The notes: generated from the letters alone by a model not told the origin. A DNA stretch of 9,634 bases from an uncultured Acetatifactor sp. (GCA_948896875.1 CAQUWW010000092.1:716-10349); one strand, 5' to 3'. Shown: positions 1 through 6,447, counted from the first letter of the stretch. Numbers and translations are program-made.

Positions 1-226
1 GGCGTAAAAAAGCAGTTGGAACCTGCGTATGTTCTATTCCGCATCCATTATCCGTAATTCGGATCAATGAAACCCCGCCCTCTTTTATTTCCACCGTGAC
101 AGCTGTTGCCCCCGCGTCAATGGCATTCTCCACAAGCTCCTTCACAACGCTGCCGGGACGTTCCACCACTTCTCCGGCAGCAATTTTATCGATCGTCTCC
201 GCATTCAGGATATGTATTTCCGCCAT
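1..226 (-). CDS. mutL: DNA mismatch repair protein MutL, N-terminal part (runs off left edge)
   Basis: Only the first 75 codons are in the window. MutL is the ATP-dependent matchmaker that couples MutS bound at a mismatch to downstream strand removal. The visible part is the start of the GHKL ATPase domain. The ELVENAIDAGA motif (residues 30-40) carries the expected catalytic Glu30 and Mg-binding Asn34, and the DNGCGI motif (59-64) carries the nucleotide-binding Asp59, Gly61 and Gly63. The opening IHILNAETIDKIAAGEV stretch is also typical of the family. The ATG at 226 lies 3 bases past the mutS stop, and its ribosome binding site (AAAGGA) is inside the last codons of mutS, so the two genes are co-transcribed and probably translationally coupled. 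No disruption is seen in the part present. The family identity is near certain; the endonuclease domain cannot be judged because it is outside. Confidence 0.96.
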   Translation of the reverse strand, partial: MAEIHILNAETIDKIAAGEVVERPGSVVKELVENAIDAGATAVTVEIKEGGVSLIRITDNGCGIEHTQVPTAFLR

Positions 227-229
227 TTT

Positions 230-2902
230 CTATCCTTTCCAACGATTCTTCAGCTTATTCTGCAGACGGTACAACACATTGAGTGCATCGATGGGGGCCA
301 ATGTATTGACCTCGACTTCCATCAATTCCTTCAACACATCTTCATCTGTTACCGTATCAAACAGTGTCATCTGAGATAATTCCATCTCATCTATTTTAGG
401 CTGCTTTTTCGTCTTACCATCCTTTACTTCCACCGTAATGTCCTGGATCTTTTCAATGATATCATTGTCTGTAAGCTGCTCCACAATTTCCTTCGCCCGA
501 TCGATCACCATGTCCGGCACTCCCGCCAGTTTTGCAACCTGAATTCCATAGCTCTTATCGGCGCCGCCTTTGATAATCTTGCGCAGAAACACGATGTCAT
601 CTCCCCGCTCCTTTACGGCAATGCAGTAATTGTTGACATTACTCATCTTACCTTCCAGCTCCGTCAGCTCGTGGTAATGGGTGGCAAACAATGTCTTTGC
701 CCCCAAAAGCTTGCGGTTGCTGATATGCTCGATCACAGCCCAGGCAATGCTCAGTCCGTCAAAAGTGGAAGTTCCTCTGCCGATTTCATCCAGAATCAAC
801 AAACTGTTGGAAGTGGCATTCCGCAGGATATTGGCCACCTCGTTCATTTCCACCATAAAGGTAGACTGTCCGCTTGCCAGATCGTCGGAAGCGCCCACTC
901 TGGTAAAAATCCTGTCCACAATACCAATATTGGCGCTCTTCGCCGGGACAAAGCATCCTATCTGTGCCATCAGCACAATCAGCGCAGTTTGCCGCATATA
1001 GGTAGATTTACCCGCCATATTTGGACCGGTGATAATGCTGATGCAATGTTTATTGTTATCCAGATAGGTGTCATTGGAAATAAACATATCGCCTGTTATC
1101 ATCTGCTCCACTACAGGATGTCTTCCCTCCTTGATATCAATGATTCCCTTTGCATTCAGCTTCGGACGCACATAGTGATTCCGCTCTGATACCAATGACA
1201 GTGAAGCATACACATCCAGCTTGGCCACCGCCTTTGCCGTAGCCTGTATCCGTTCCACCTCCCGGGCAATGGAATCCCTGATTTTACAGAACAGATCATA
1301 TTCCAGCGTTGTCAGCTTGTCCTCCGCATTCAGGATGGTATCCTCCAGTTCCTTTAACCTGGGTGTGGTATATCGTTCCGCGTTGGCCAGAGTCTGCTTC
1401 CTGATATAGTCATCCGGCACCAGATTTTTATAGGAATTGGTCACTTCAAAATAATACCCGAATACCTTGTTGTATTTGATTCGAAGATTCTTGATTCCCG
1501 TCCGCTCTCTGTCCTGCTCTTCCAGCTGAGCAAGCCATTGCTTCCCATCTCTTTTTGCGCTTCGCAGCATGTCTATGGTCTCGTCGAACCCATCCTTAAT
1601 CATACCGCCTTCTCTGATGGTGACCGGCGGATCTTCTTCGATCGCCTTTTGAATCAGCTGATAAATATCCTGAAGATCATCCATGCTGTTCTCAATATTT
1701 TTCAGTTCCTGCCCGGAGAAGCTTTTCAGTACCGTTTTGATGGCCGGAAGCATTTCCAGGGAATTACGGAAAGCAATGCAGTCTCTGGGATTTGCCGTTT
1801 TATAGGTCACCTTACTCAACAGCCTCTCCAAATCATAAACCGGGTTCAGATACTCTCTAATCTCATCTCTGGATACGCTGTCCCGGCTCAATTCTTCCAC
1901 CGCGTCAAGACGCTGCTCCATTTCATCCTTTTCAATCAAAGGCTGTTCCAGCATACTTCGCAGGCGTCTGCCGCCCATAGCCGTCTTTGTCTTGTCCAGA
2001 ACCCACAATAGAGAGCCTGTCTTTTGCTTTTCACGCAAGGTCTCCGTCAGCTCCAGATTCCGTCTGGTAGAGCTGTCCAGCAACATATATTTGTTGGTCA
2101 GATATGGATAAATATGAGAAAGATGGGCAAGGTCTGTCTTCTGCGTGTCATACAGATACTGCAGCAGCGCTCCCGCCGCCGTCATTCCCACAGGAAACTC
2201 CTCGATTCCCAGCCCCTTCAGAGTATTCACCCCAAAATGCCTCAGGAGAATCTTCCTGCAGCCATCATCATCAAACGCATGGACTCCCAACGCATTGACA
2301 GAAATATGGTATCGTTCCCGCAGCTCTTCCAGAGGAAAGCCGCAGACCAGAAAAGCCTCGTTGCAGATGATCTCCAGGGGTTCATATTTCATTATCTCGT
2401 CATTGAGCTTTTTCTGATCATCTACTTCCGTCAGAAAATAGTCTCCCGTCGTGACGTCCGCCACGGAGATTCCGATCTTCGTAGCTGTGTAGGAGATGCA
2501 CATTAGAAAATTATTTTTGGACTCCTCCAGGGACTGCATGTTCAGATTGGTTCCAGGGGTAACAATACGGATGACCTCCCGCTTCACCAGTCCCTTTGCC
2601 AGCTTCGGGTCTTCCACCTGTTCACAGATAGCTACTTTATATCCCTTGTTGACCAATTTGGTCAGATATCCTTCCACCGCATGGTAAGGAACACCGCACA
2701 TTGGAGCGCGTTCCTCCAGACCGCAGGCCTTCCCCGTCAAAGTCAGTTCCAGCTCCTTTGACACCGTCCGGGCATCTTCAAAGAACATTTCATAGAAATC
2801 GCCCAGACGATAAAAAAGAATACAGTCAGCATACTGTTTTTTGGTTTCCATGTATTGCTGCATCATGGGTGTAAGGTCTTCAACGGAAATCTGTCCCGGC
2901 AT
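230..2902 (-). CDS. mutS: DNA mismatch repair protein MutS
   Basis: MutS recognises mispairs and small loops and recruits MutL. The protein is 890 residues, close to the usual 850-880. The mismatch-reading Phe-X-Glu motif is F36-Y37-E38 in the N-terminal domain. The connector, lever and clamp regions follow, and the C-terminal ABC-type ATPase has Walker A GPNMAGKST at 626-634 (Lys632), Walker B ending D705-E706, then GRGTSTFDG and an ATHYHEL switch. Near the end QMTLF (844-848) fits the beta-clamp-binding consensus seen in MutS of Bacillus, followed by the conserved short C-terminal helix. I chose the ATG at 2902 because AGGAGA lies 6 bases upstream and the protein then begins as MutS proteins do; the reading frame stays open up to a GTG at 3004 but that has no ribosome binding site. 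It forms an operon with mutL. miaB, often found just upstream of mutS in related clostridia, is not there; the gene upstream is unrelated. Confidence 0.97.
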   Translation of the reverse strand: MPGQISVEDLTPMMQQYMETKKQYADCILFYRLGDFYEMFFEDARTVSKELELTLTGKACGLEERAPMCGVPYHAVEGYLTKLVNKGYKVAICEQVEDPKLAKGLVKREVIRIVTPGTNLNMQSLEESKNNFLMCISYTATKIGISVADVTTGDYFLTEVDDQKKLNDEIMKYEPLEIICNEAFLVCGFPLEELRERYHISVNALGVHAFDDDGCRKILLRHFGVNTLKGLGIEEFPVGMTAAGALLQYLYDTQKTDLAHLSHIYPYLTNKYMLLDSSTRRNLELTETLREKQKTGSLLWVLDKTKTAMGGRRLRSMLEQPLIEKDEMEQRLDAVEELSRDSVSRDEIREYLNPVYDLERLLSKVTYKTANPRDCIAFRNSLEMLPAIKTVLKSFSGQELKNIENSMDDLQDIYQLIQKAIEEDPPVTIREGGMIKDGFDETIDMLRSAKRDGKQWLAQLEEQDRERTGIKNLRIKYNKVFGYYFEVTNSYKNLVPDDYIRKQTLANAERYTTPRLKELEDTILNAEDKLTTLEYDLFCKIRDSIAREVERIQATAKAVAKLDVYASLSLVSERNHYVRPKLNAKGIIDIKEGRHPVVEQMITGDMFISNDTYLDNNKHCISIITGPNMAGKSTYMRQTALIVLMAQIGCFVPAKSANIGIVDRIFTRVGASDDLASGQSTFMVEMNEVANILRNATSNSLLILDEIGRGTSTFDGLSIAWAVIEHISNRKLLGAKTLFATHYHELTELEGKMSNVNNYCIAVKERGDDIVFLRKIIKGGADKSYGIQVAKLAGVPDMVIDRAKEIVEQLTDNDIIEKIQDITVEVKDGKTKKQPKIDEMELSQMTLFDTVTDEDVLKELMEVEVNTLAPIDALNVLYRLQNKLKNRWKG

Positions 2903-2908
2903 GGTATC

Positions 2909-2914
2909 TCTCCT
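2909..2914 (-). promoter_or_regulatory. mutS ribosome binding site (decides the start)
   Basis: AGGAGA on the minus strand, 6 bases before the ATG at 2902. It supports that start over the upstream in-frame GTG at 3004, which is preceded by a T-run and no purine-rich site. Confidence 0.85.
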
Positions 2915-3004
2915 GTTCTGTTGCTTTTGTATCTGATTTGAGCCATCTGGCCAATTCCTTTTACATCTTTTGTGCGGGCGCAAGCCAAATCTATTTGTGC
3001 ACAC

Positions 3005-3037
3005 AAAAAGCGAATATACAGTGTCTTGTACATTCGC
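3005..3037 (-). terminator. Terminator-shaped hairpin at the 5' end of the mutS leader
   Basis: On the minus strand an 11-bp stem (arms 3037-3027 and 3020-3010, one G-U pair, otherwise perfect) closes a 6-base loop and is followed at once by TTTTT (3009-3005). This is the form of an intrinsic terminator. It is the only convincing terminator after the glycohydrolase gene that ends at 3145, so it may end that transcript. It also begins almost exactly at the predicted start of the mutS transcript, so it could attenuate mutS. A second short dyad, TTTGTG-CA-CACAAA (2994-3007), overlaps the T-run. The structure is plainly visible; which role it plays is inference. Confidence 0.7.
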
Positions 3038-3041
3038 CCTT

Positions 3042-3070
3042 ATTCTAACACAAAATATGGTAATTGTAAA
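3042..3070 (-). promoter_or_regulatory. Predicted mutS-mutL promoter
   Basis: On the minus strand TTTACA (3070-3065), a 17-base spacer, then TAGAAT (3047-3042) preceded by TGT, an extended -10 element. These match the sigma-A consensus at 5/6 and 5/6. Transcription would start near 3035, giving a leader of about 130 bases before mutS. It sits in the 242-base gap between the glycohydrolase gene and mutS, as expected for an independent mutSL promoter. Confidence 0.65.
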
Positions 3071-3144
3071 ATTTCTTTTTTATATTGACCGTAATCTTCC
3101 TGTTCACGACCTTCCCGGCAACAGATGCACAGAGAACCGTAATA

Positions 3145-4689
3145 TCACAGCTCCTTCCGCGTCGGAGTCACCAGAAGCGTTACAGGCACATACATGGTGG
3201 AAAGCCTGCCGTTGGACCTGATCTCCAGACAGATCTCATAACGCCCCTTTCTCAATGCGGCGGGAACGATCTCGAAAACGGCCCTGGTCACGCTGTGTCC
3301 TCCGTGAAACTGATTCAGGCACAGGGACATTTCCTCTCCCGGAAAAGCCTGCCATTTCCGGGGAAGGTGCAGCCTCATCTCCAGCCACTGCTGACTGTGG
3401 AGCCTGTTGTAAAAGCGAAGCTCAAATTTCTTGCCCTCATCTGCTCTGATCTCCGGACTGCCGTCCCCATAGGTGACACATACCTCAAACAGGGGATTCG
3501 CTTTCCGGATGCTGACAGGAGAGATAAGAAGCTGTTCCCTGAGAGAGCCATACTCTAACGCCCCGATTTTAAACTGTCCCTCCGACACACTGTCCGTCTC
3601 ATGGAATATAAAAGTCCCGTCCGTCCCCATTTCATAATGTCCGTACAGAAAGACAGGCATCAGGTTGACCACACGTCTCGTGAGCTCCGATACCGTTGTC
3701 GGTACCACAAAGCCGGACAGCGGCGATTTCGTCAGATCCAGAGAAATGGTCTTAATCTCATCCCCGATGGGCTGCAGCCACTTTTCTTCTATGATATCCG
3801 TGCCATGGATAATGCCGAGAATTGCGCCAAGGGTACCGGCCGTACAGTCGGCGTCCTCACAGCACCCTGCGGCTATACAGATACTTTTTGAAAAGGAATT
3901 CTCCCCGTACAGCCAGCCCACCATCATAAGTCCTATGTTGCTGGCCGCGTCAAAGCCCAGCTTTCCCACGGGTACATCCGCCTCCGGTTCCTGGTCCCTG
4001 TAACCCCCAAGCATGCCGAAGGAGCCCGGAACCGTCTGTAATATCACCTTTCTGGCCTCTTTCCAGGTCAGCCCCTTTTCATAACATGTAAAAGCACTAT
4101 CCACCGCTTTTGCCACGGCGCACTCAGCGGGAATATACTTTTTCCCGATTTCCACAAGCTTTCTTATGTCAGACTCCAGGAAAGCCGCGCTCTGAACCGC
4201 CGCACAGAACAATTCTCCGTACACCCCTTCGTCCGCATGATCACAGACAGCGTCCTCATAGGCATACTTCACTGCAATCTCCGGATGTCCCGGGGCAAGG
4301 CAGGCCCAGATCTCGCTTCTAATGAAGCAGCCGCAGCTGTCCTTATTATGATTGCCATACCACCCTGAAAGGGGCGGCTGAAGGCCGAAGCGCATATTGT
4401 TTTTGCCGGCGCCATACTCTGACCAGTCCGGCACAATATATGAAATCCAGTACTCCCCCAGAATCTCCGCATTTACATTTCTGCCGTACTGTTCCGCCGC
4501 ATTCAGCCAGACCAGCTGCAGATCCAGATCATCGTTGGGCAGCACTCCCACCGACAGGTCATGGGTATAATACTCTATATCATAAACGCCACGGACACAT
4601 TCAAAGGGTGCTCCCAGTGTTCCCCCGATATTCTTCCCTAGCCAGCAGGCCTTCACCCTGTCACGGTATGCTTCAAATGTCAGCTTCAT
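3145..4689 (-). CDS. ADP-ribosylglycohydrolase-family protein with extra C-terminal domain
   Basis: A 514-residue protein of the DraG/ARH fold, a metal-dependent all-helical family that hydrolyses N- or O-glycosidic bonds of ADP-ribose and related ribosides. The N-terminal helix carries GKNIGGTLGAPFE (18-30). The metal-binding sites are NDDLD (52-56), where most members have TDDT, and EDADCTAGTLGAILG (278-292), with Asp279, Asp281 and Thr283. The catalytic domain ends at about residue 345. The remaining 170 residues are rich in alternating hydrophobic and charged positions, suggesting a beta-sandwich, and are absent from short DraG proteins. No signal peptide or membrane segment is seen, so it is probably cytoplasmic. 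The ATG at 4689 follows a long purine-rich site (GGAAGGAGAGGAAGAGAAT). The AraC-type regulator gene lies just upstream on the same strand, and such pairs usually serve inducible catabolism. The substrate cannot be named; a small glycoside or nucleoside-like compound is as likely as ADP-ribosylated protein. Confidence 0.88.
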   Translation of the reverse strand: MKLTFEAYRDRVKACWLGKNIGGTLGAPFECVRGVYDIEYYTHDLSVGVLPNDDLDLQLVWLNAAEQYGRNVNAEILGEYWISYIVPDWSEYGAGKNNMRFGLQPPLSGWYGNHNKDSCGCFIRSEIWACLAPGHPEIAVKYAYEDAVCDHADEGVYGELFCAAVQSAAFLESDIRKLVEIGKKYIPAECAVAKAVDSAFTCYEKGLTWKEARKVILQTVPGSFGMLGGYRDQEPEADVPVGKLGFDAASNIGLMMVGWLYGENSFSKSICIAAGCCEDADCTAGTLGAILGIIHGTDIIEEKWLQPIGDEIKTISLDLTKSPLSGFVVPTTVSELTRRVVNLMPVFLYGHYEMGTDGTFIFHETDSVSEGQFKIGALEYGSLREQLLISPVSIRKANPLFEVCVTYGDGSPEIRADEGKKFELRFYNRLHSQQWLEMRLHLPRKWQAFPGEEMSLCLNQFHGGHSVTRAVFEIVPAALRKGRYEICLEIRSNGRLSTMYVPVTLLVTPTRKEL

Positions 4690-4835
4690 ATTCTCTTCCT
4701 CTCCTTCCGGTCATCATGTCCTTTTGTCACCTTCGGATTTTCGTAACAGTTCGGCGACCTGTCTGATCTGTTATGTATTTTATCCTGTTTAACAGTTAAA
4801 ATTTCCGAGTAACCTGACTGCATAACGCCAGCCAT
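4686..4835 (-). CDS. Possible 49-codon leader ORF before the glycohydrolase gene
   Basis: An open frame with ATG at 4835 and TGA at 4688-4686. The stop overlaps the ATG of the glycohydrolase gene as ATGA, the form used in translational coupling. A GGTGA sequence (4847-4843) stands 7 bases before the ATG and could pair with 16S rRNA. The predicted peptide is polar and basic towards its end, with no recognisable domain, no hydrophobic segment and no run of one amino acid as in classical attenuator peptides. An open run of this length can arise by chance, and any gene beginning ATGA will have a stop in this register. Its ribosome binding site and start lie in the loop of the 13-bp inverted repeat at 4819-4878. 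I list it as a possibility only. Confidence 0.25.
   Translation of the reverse strand: MAGVMQSGYSEILTVKQDKIHNRSDRSPNCYENPKVTKGHDDRKERKRI
4744..4800. repeat. Cluster of TAACAGTT repeats and a TTTAAC-A-GTTAAA palindrome
   Basis: TAACAGTT occurs twice in direct orientation (4744-4751 and 4790-4797), with an inverted CTGTTA at 4768-4773 and another CTGTT at 4785-4789. The last copy is part of two overlapping perfect dyads, CTGTT-T-AACAG (4785-4795) and TTTAAC-A-GTTAAA (4788-4800). The cluster lies 55-110 bases upstream of the glycohydrolase start, beside a possible minus-strand -10 (TAAAAT, 4782-4777). Repeated half-sites in this place suit a regulator binding region, and the AraC-type protein encoded next door is the obvious candidate. 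That assignment is inference. Confidence 0.4.
4777..4782 (-). promoter_or_regulatory. Possible -10 element for the glycohydrolase gene (proximal)
   Basis: TAAAAT on the minus strand matches the -10 consensus at 5/6, but there is no recognisable -35 at 16-18 bases. A palindrome (4788-4800) stands 5 bases upstream, where an activator could replace the missing -35 contacts. The leader would be about 80 bases. The signal is weak. Confidence 0.25.
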
Positions 4836-4878
4836 ATACGTTTCACCAGTGCAATACGGCAGATTCTGGCGTTATGCA
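4819..4878. repeat. Perfect 13-bp inverted repeat with 34-base centre
   Basis: TGCATAACGCCAG (4819-4831) is matched exactly by its reverse complement CTGGCGTTATGCA (4866-4878). Pairing stops cleanly at both ends. It lies between the AraC-type gene and the glycohydrolase gene. There is no T-run on either strand, so it is not an intrinsic terminator, and no target-site duplication flanks it, which argues against an insertion element. It could be a long RNA stem-loop in the leader or a pair of operator half-sites. The loop holds the GGTGA and ATG of the possible leader ORF. A 13-bp perfect match at this spacing is very unlikely by chance. Confidence 0.75.
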
Positions 4879-4882
4879 ATAT

Positions 4883-4888
4883 AGTATA
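4883..4888 (-). promoter_or_regulatory. Possible -10 element for the glycohydrolase gene (distal)
   Basis: TATACT on the minus strand, 5/6 to the -10 consensus, with no clear -35 upstream (the -35 region reads TTTTCC). If used, transcription would start near 4876, so the 13-bp inverted repeat would form the very 5' end of a leader of about 190 bases. The absent -35 would fit an activator-dependent promoter. The signal is weak. Confidence 0.25.
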
Positions 4889-4935
4889 AAGAATCCGGGC
4901 GGAAGGGAAAACGGGTGTTTTTTACACAGGTGTAG

Positions 4936-5805
4936 TCAATTTTTACGAAACTCCGCGGGAGTCTGATGAAAAATCTCCTTAAAATGTCTGTAGAACTGCT
5001 TTCTGTCCGTATATCCCGTTCTGGTCATAATCTCCTCGTTGGTCAAATCCGTGTTCTCCAGAAGCCTCGCGGCTTCCAGAATTCGCTTCTCTTTGATGTA
5101 TTCGGAAAGGCTTTTTCCGCAGTATTCATGAAAGATGCGGCTGAAATAGGAAGGGTTGTAGAAAGCCCTCTCCGCAATTTCCCGCAATGTGATCTTCTCA
5201 AAACATTTCGCGTCAATATAGGCCAGACACTCCACCATAATCTGATTCATATACTTGTCTGCGGCGGTGTCCCCTTTTTCTTCCTTCAGCTTTCGGAGAA
5301 TCCTGGAGAAAAGCACTCTGCTGTATCCGTTCAGAATCAACTGATATCCCGTCTTTTTTTCGGAGAATTCCTTCTCCATACTTCCGATCATTTTCTGAAT
5401 GTCCAGAAATTCGTTTCCCCGAAAATGCACAGACTGGGCCGGAACCGGTTCCACCTCCCCGAATTCCCGGAATATGGAAATGGCAAAAATTTCATAGATA
5501 TTCTCGGAATGAATCAGCTCTTCGCTGAAATATTCCGGTACGTAGAGGAGATTATAATATCGAAACCCGTCCTGCTCTCCCGTGGCTTCAAAGGAATGGG
5601 TCTGCCCATAATTTACAAAAAACAGATCGCCCGCTTCCGCATCATATTTTACGCCGTCTATATACTGGTATCCTCTGCCGCCGACGATGAAGATCAGCTC
5701 CACAAATTCGTGAATATGTGTCTCACAGTGCAGATCATAATCGCAGTAAATGATGTTGATATTTTCCTGGGGTCTCAGGTAGCTGTTTAAATCGTATGTA
5801 TACAT
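4936..5805 (-). CDS. AraC-family transcriptional regulator with cupin sensor domain
   Basis: A 289-residue two-domain regulator. The N-terminal part is an AraC_binding cupin, seen from CETHIHEFVELIFI (27-40) with His30 and His32, and GDLFFVNYGQTHSF (59-72), which build the ligand pocket. The C-terminal 100 residues contain the two helix-turn-helix motifs of the AraC DNA-binding domain. The first is in the LREIAERAFYNPSYFSRIF stretch, and the second includes EEIMTRTGYTDRKQFYRHFK followed by the typical PAEFRKN end. Length and layout are normal. The ATG at 5805 has AGGA 4 bases upstream and begins the cupin domain properly. It is probably an activator of the glycohydrolase gene that follows 246 bases downstream on the same strand, and it may also act on its own divergent promoter region. 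The ligand is unknown; sugars or glycosides are usual for this class. Confidence 0.92.
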   Translation of the reverse strand: MYTYDLNSYLRPQENINIIYCDYDLHCETHIHEFVELIFIVGGRGYQYIDGVKYDAEAGDLFFVNYGQTHSFEATGEQDGFRYYNLLYVPEYFSEELIHSENIYEIFAISIFREFGEVEPVPAQSVHFRGNEFLDIQKMIGSMEKEFSEKKTGYQLILNGYSRVLFSRILRKLKEEKGDTAADKYMNQIMVECLAYIDAKCFEKITLREIAERAFYNPSYFSRIFHEYCGKSLSEYIKEKRILEAARLLENTDLTNEEIMTRTGYTDRKQFYRHFKEIFHQTPAEFRKN

Positions 5806-5879
5806 ATTTTCCTGCCCTGTTCATTTTCTTGCGCTGTTCGCAGTAGTATTTTTTTCTTAATCTGATTTATAGTTTTGTT

Positions 5880-5908
5880 ATTATATGAGATTTTTACAAA
5901 AATAGCAA
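5880..5908 (-). promoter_or_regulatory. Predicted promoter of the AraC-family gene
   Basis: On the minus strand TTGCTA (5908-5903), a 17-base spacer and a perfect TATAAT (5885-5880). Transcription would start near 5873, with a leader of about 68 bases. Its -35 lies only 15 bases from the -35 of the divergent thioesterase promoter. The spacer is filled by a perfect dyad, ATTTTT-AC-AAAAAT (5890-5903). Confidence 0.65.
5890..5903. repeat. AT-rich dyad ATTTTT-AC-AAAAAT inside the araC-type promoter
   Basis: Perfect 6-bp arms around a 2-base centre, lying between the -35 and -10 of the AraC gene promoter. It is AT-only in its arms, so chance is not excluded, but the position fits a repressor site. 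Confidence 0.35.
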
Positions 5909-5915
5909 CACATTT

Positions 5916-5935
5916 TAATTTTATTGATAAAATTA
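5916..5935. repeat. AT-rich 20-bp dyad TAATTTTAT-TG-ATAAAATTA over the thioesterase -35
   Basis: Perfect 9-bp arms around a 2-base centre; pairing ends at the next base on either side. It covers the TTGATA -35 hexamer (5924-5929) of the thioesterase promoter, a classical place for a repressor operator. There is no T-run and the stem has no G-C pair, so it is not a terminator. Binding partner unknown. Confidence 0.5.
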
Positions 5936-5952
5936 TGGTATCGTGATATGCT
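5924..5952 (+). promoter_or_regulatory. Predicted thioesterase promoter with extended -10
   Basis: TTGATA (5924-5929), a 17-base spacer and TATGCT (5947-5952) preceded by TGA, giving the extended TGnTATnnT element. Transcription would start near 5959, with a leader of about 87 bases. The promoter is divergent from that of the AraC-family gene. Confidence 0.7.
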
Positions 5953-6045
5953 ACCAGATGGCGGCAGTTCAGATAATAGCCCCAAAAAGCAAACAGAGCT
6001 GAAAAGAATAAAAGAAACATTGCAGAAAGGTATGGTGATTTCAGG

Positions 6046-6447
6046 ATGAATATCGGAAATACTCTGGAGGAGATTCAAAATTTTTTTCAAAATGACCGTT
6101 TTGCCACGGAAAACGGCGCTGTCATCGAAGCGGTGGAGGATGGAATGGCGAGGTGTTCCATGAAGCTTACACCACACCACATGAATGCCGCCGGCAACGT
6201 CATGGGCGGTGCTATCTTCACCCTGGCGGATTTTACCGCCGCAGTGGCCACCAACTGGCAGGGGACTCTTCATGTATCCCGCACAAGCCAGATTACCTTC
6301 CTGGGTACGGCAAAAGGCGGACAGCTGATTGCCACCGCCCGCCGTGTCAAAGAAGGCCACAGGACCTCTTATTACCTGGTGGAAGTTACGGATGAATTGG
6401 GTACTCAGATCGCACATGTAACTTCCGACGGATTTACCATGCCGTAA
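6046..6447 (+). CDS. PaaI-family hotdog-fold acyl-CoA thioesterase
   Basis: A 133-residue single-domain hotdog protein, the normal length for the PaaI group, which hydrolyses aryl- and acyl-CoA esters to the free acid and CoA in the cytoplasm. The family signature is NAAGNVMGGAIFTLAD (47-62), with the likely catalytic Asp62 on the long hotdog helix. The position usually held by His in HGG is Met53, a variation I associate with clostridial members. The start at 6046 gives a typical N-terminus (LEEIQNFFQNDRFATENG). The ribosome binding site is weak: GGTGAT (6034-6039), 6 bases upstream, matches the far end of the anti-Shine-Dalgarno. This is the only plus-strand gene. It has its own promoter and runs towards the ior-paaK operon, ending 62 bases from it. 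A role on the phenylacetyl- or indoleacetyl-CoA made by that operon is attractive but unproven; the PaaI family has broad substrates. Confidence 0.87.
   Translation: MNIGNTLEEIQNFFQNDRFATENGAVIEAVEDGMARCSMKLTPHHMNAAGNVMGGAIFTLADFTAAVATNWQGTLHVSRTSQITFLGTAKGGQLIATARRVKEGHRTSYYLVEVTDELGTQIAHVTSDGFTMP

Noticed and set aside
2903..3004. A 34-residue N-terminal extension of MutS from a GTG.
   Set aside because: No ribosome binding site; the residues do not resemble MutS, and the ATG at 2902 has AGGAGA at the right distance. The extension would also cover the leader region.
3237..3245. CATAACGCC inside the glycohydrolase gene, matching part of the 13-bp repeat arm.
   Set aside because: A 9-base match within coding sequence is weak; one such hit in a window of this size is not surprising.
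4923..4934. TACAC-AG-GTGTA dyad next to the AraC gene stop, considered as its terminator.
   Set aside because: The stem is 5 bp with a 2-base loop and is followed by A residues, not T residues, on the minus strand.
4966..5790. A 274-codon plus-strand ORF opposite the AraC-family gene.
   Set aside because: It lies wholly antisense to a well-supported gene with both domains recognisable, matches no family, and has no ribosome binding site that I can see.
5948..6049. A 33-codon ORF ending as ATGA over the thioesterase start.
   Set aside because: Its ATG lies inside the predicted -10 hexamer, so it would not be transcribed, and it has no ribosome binding site.
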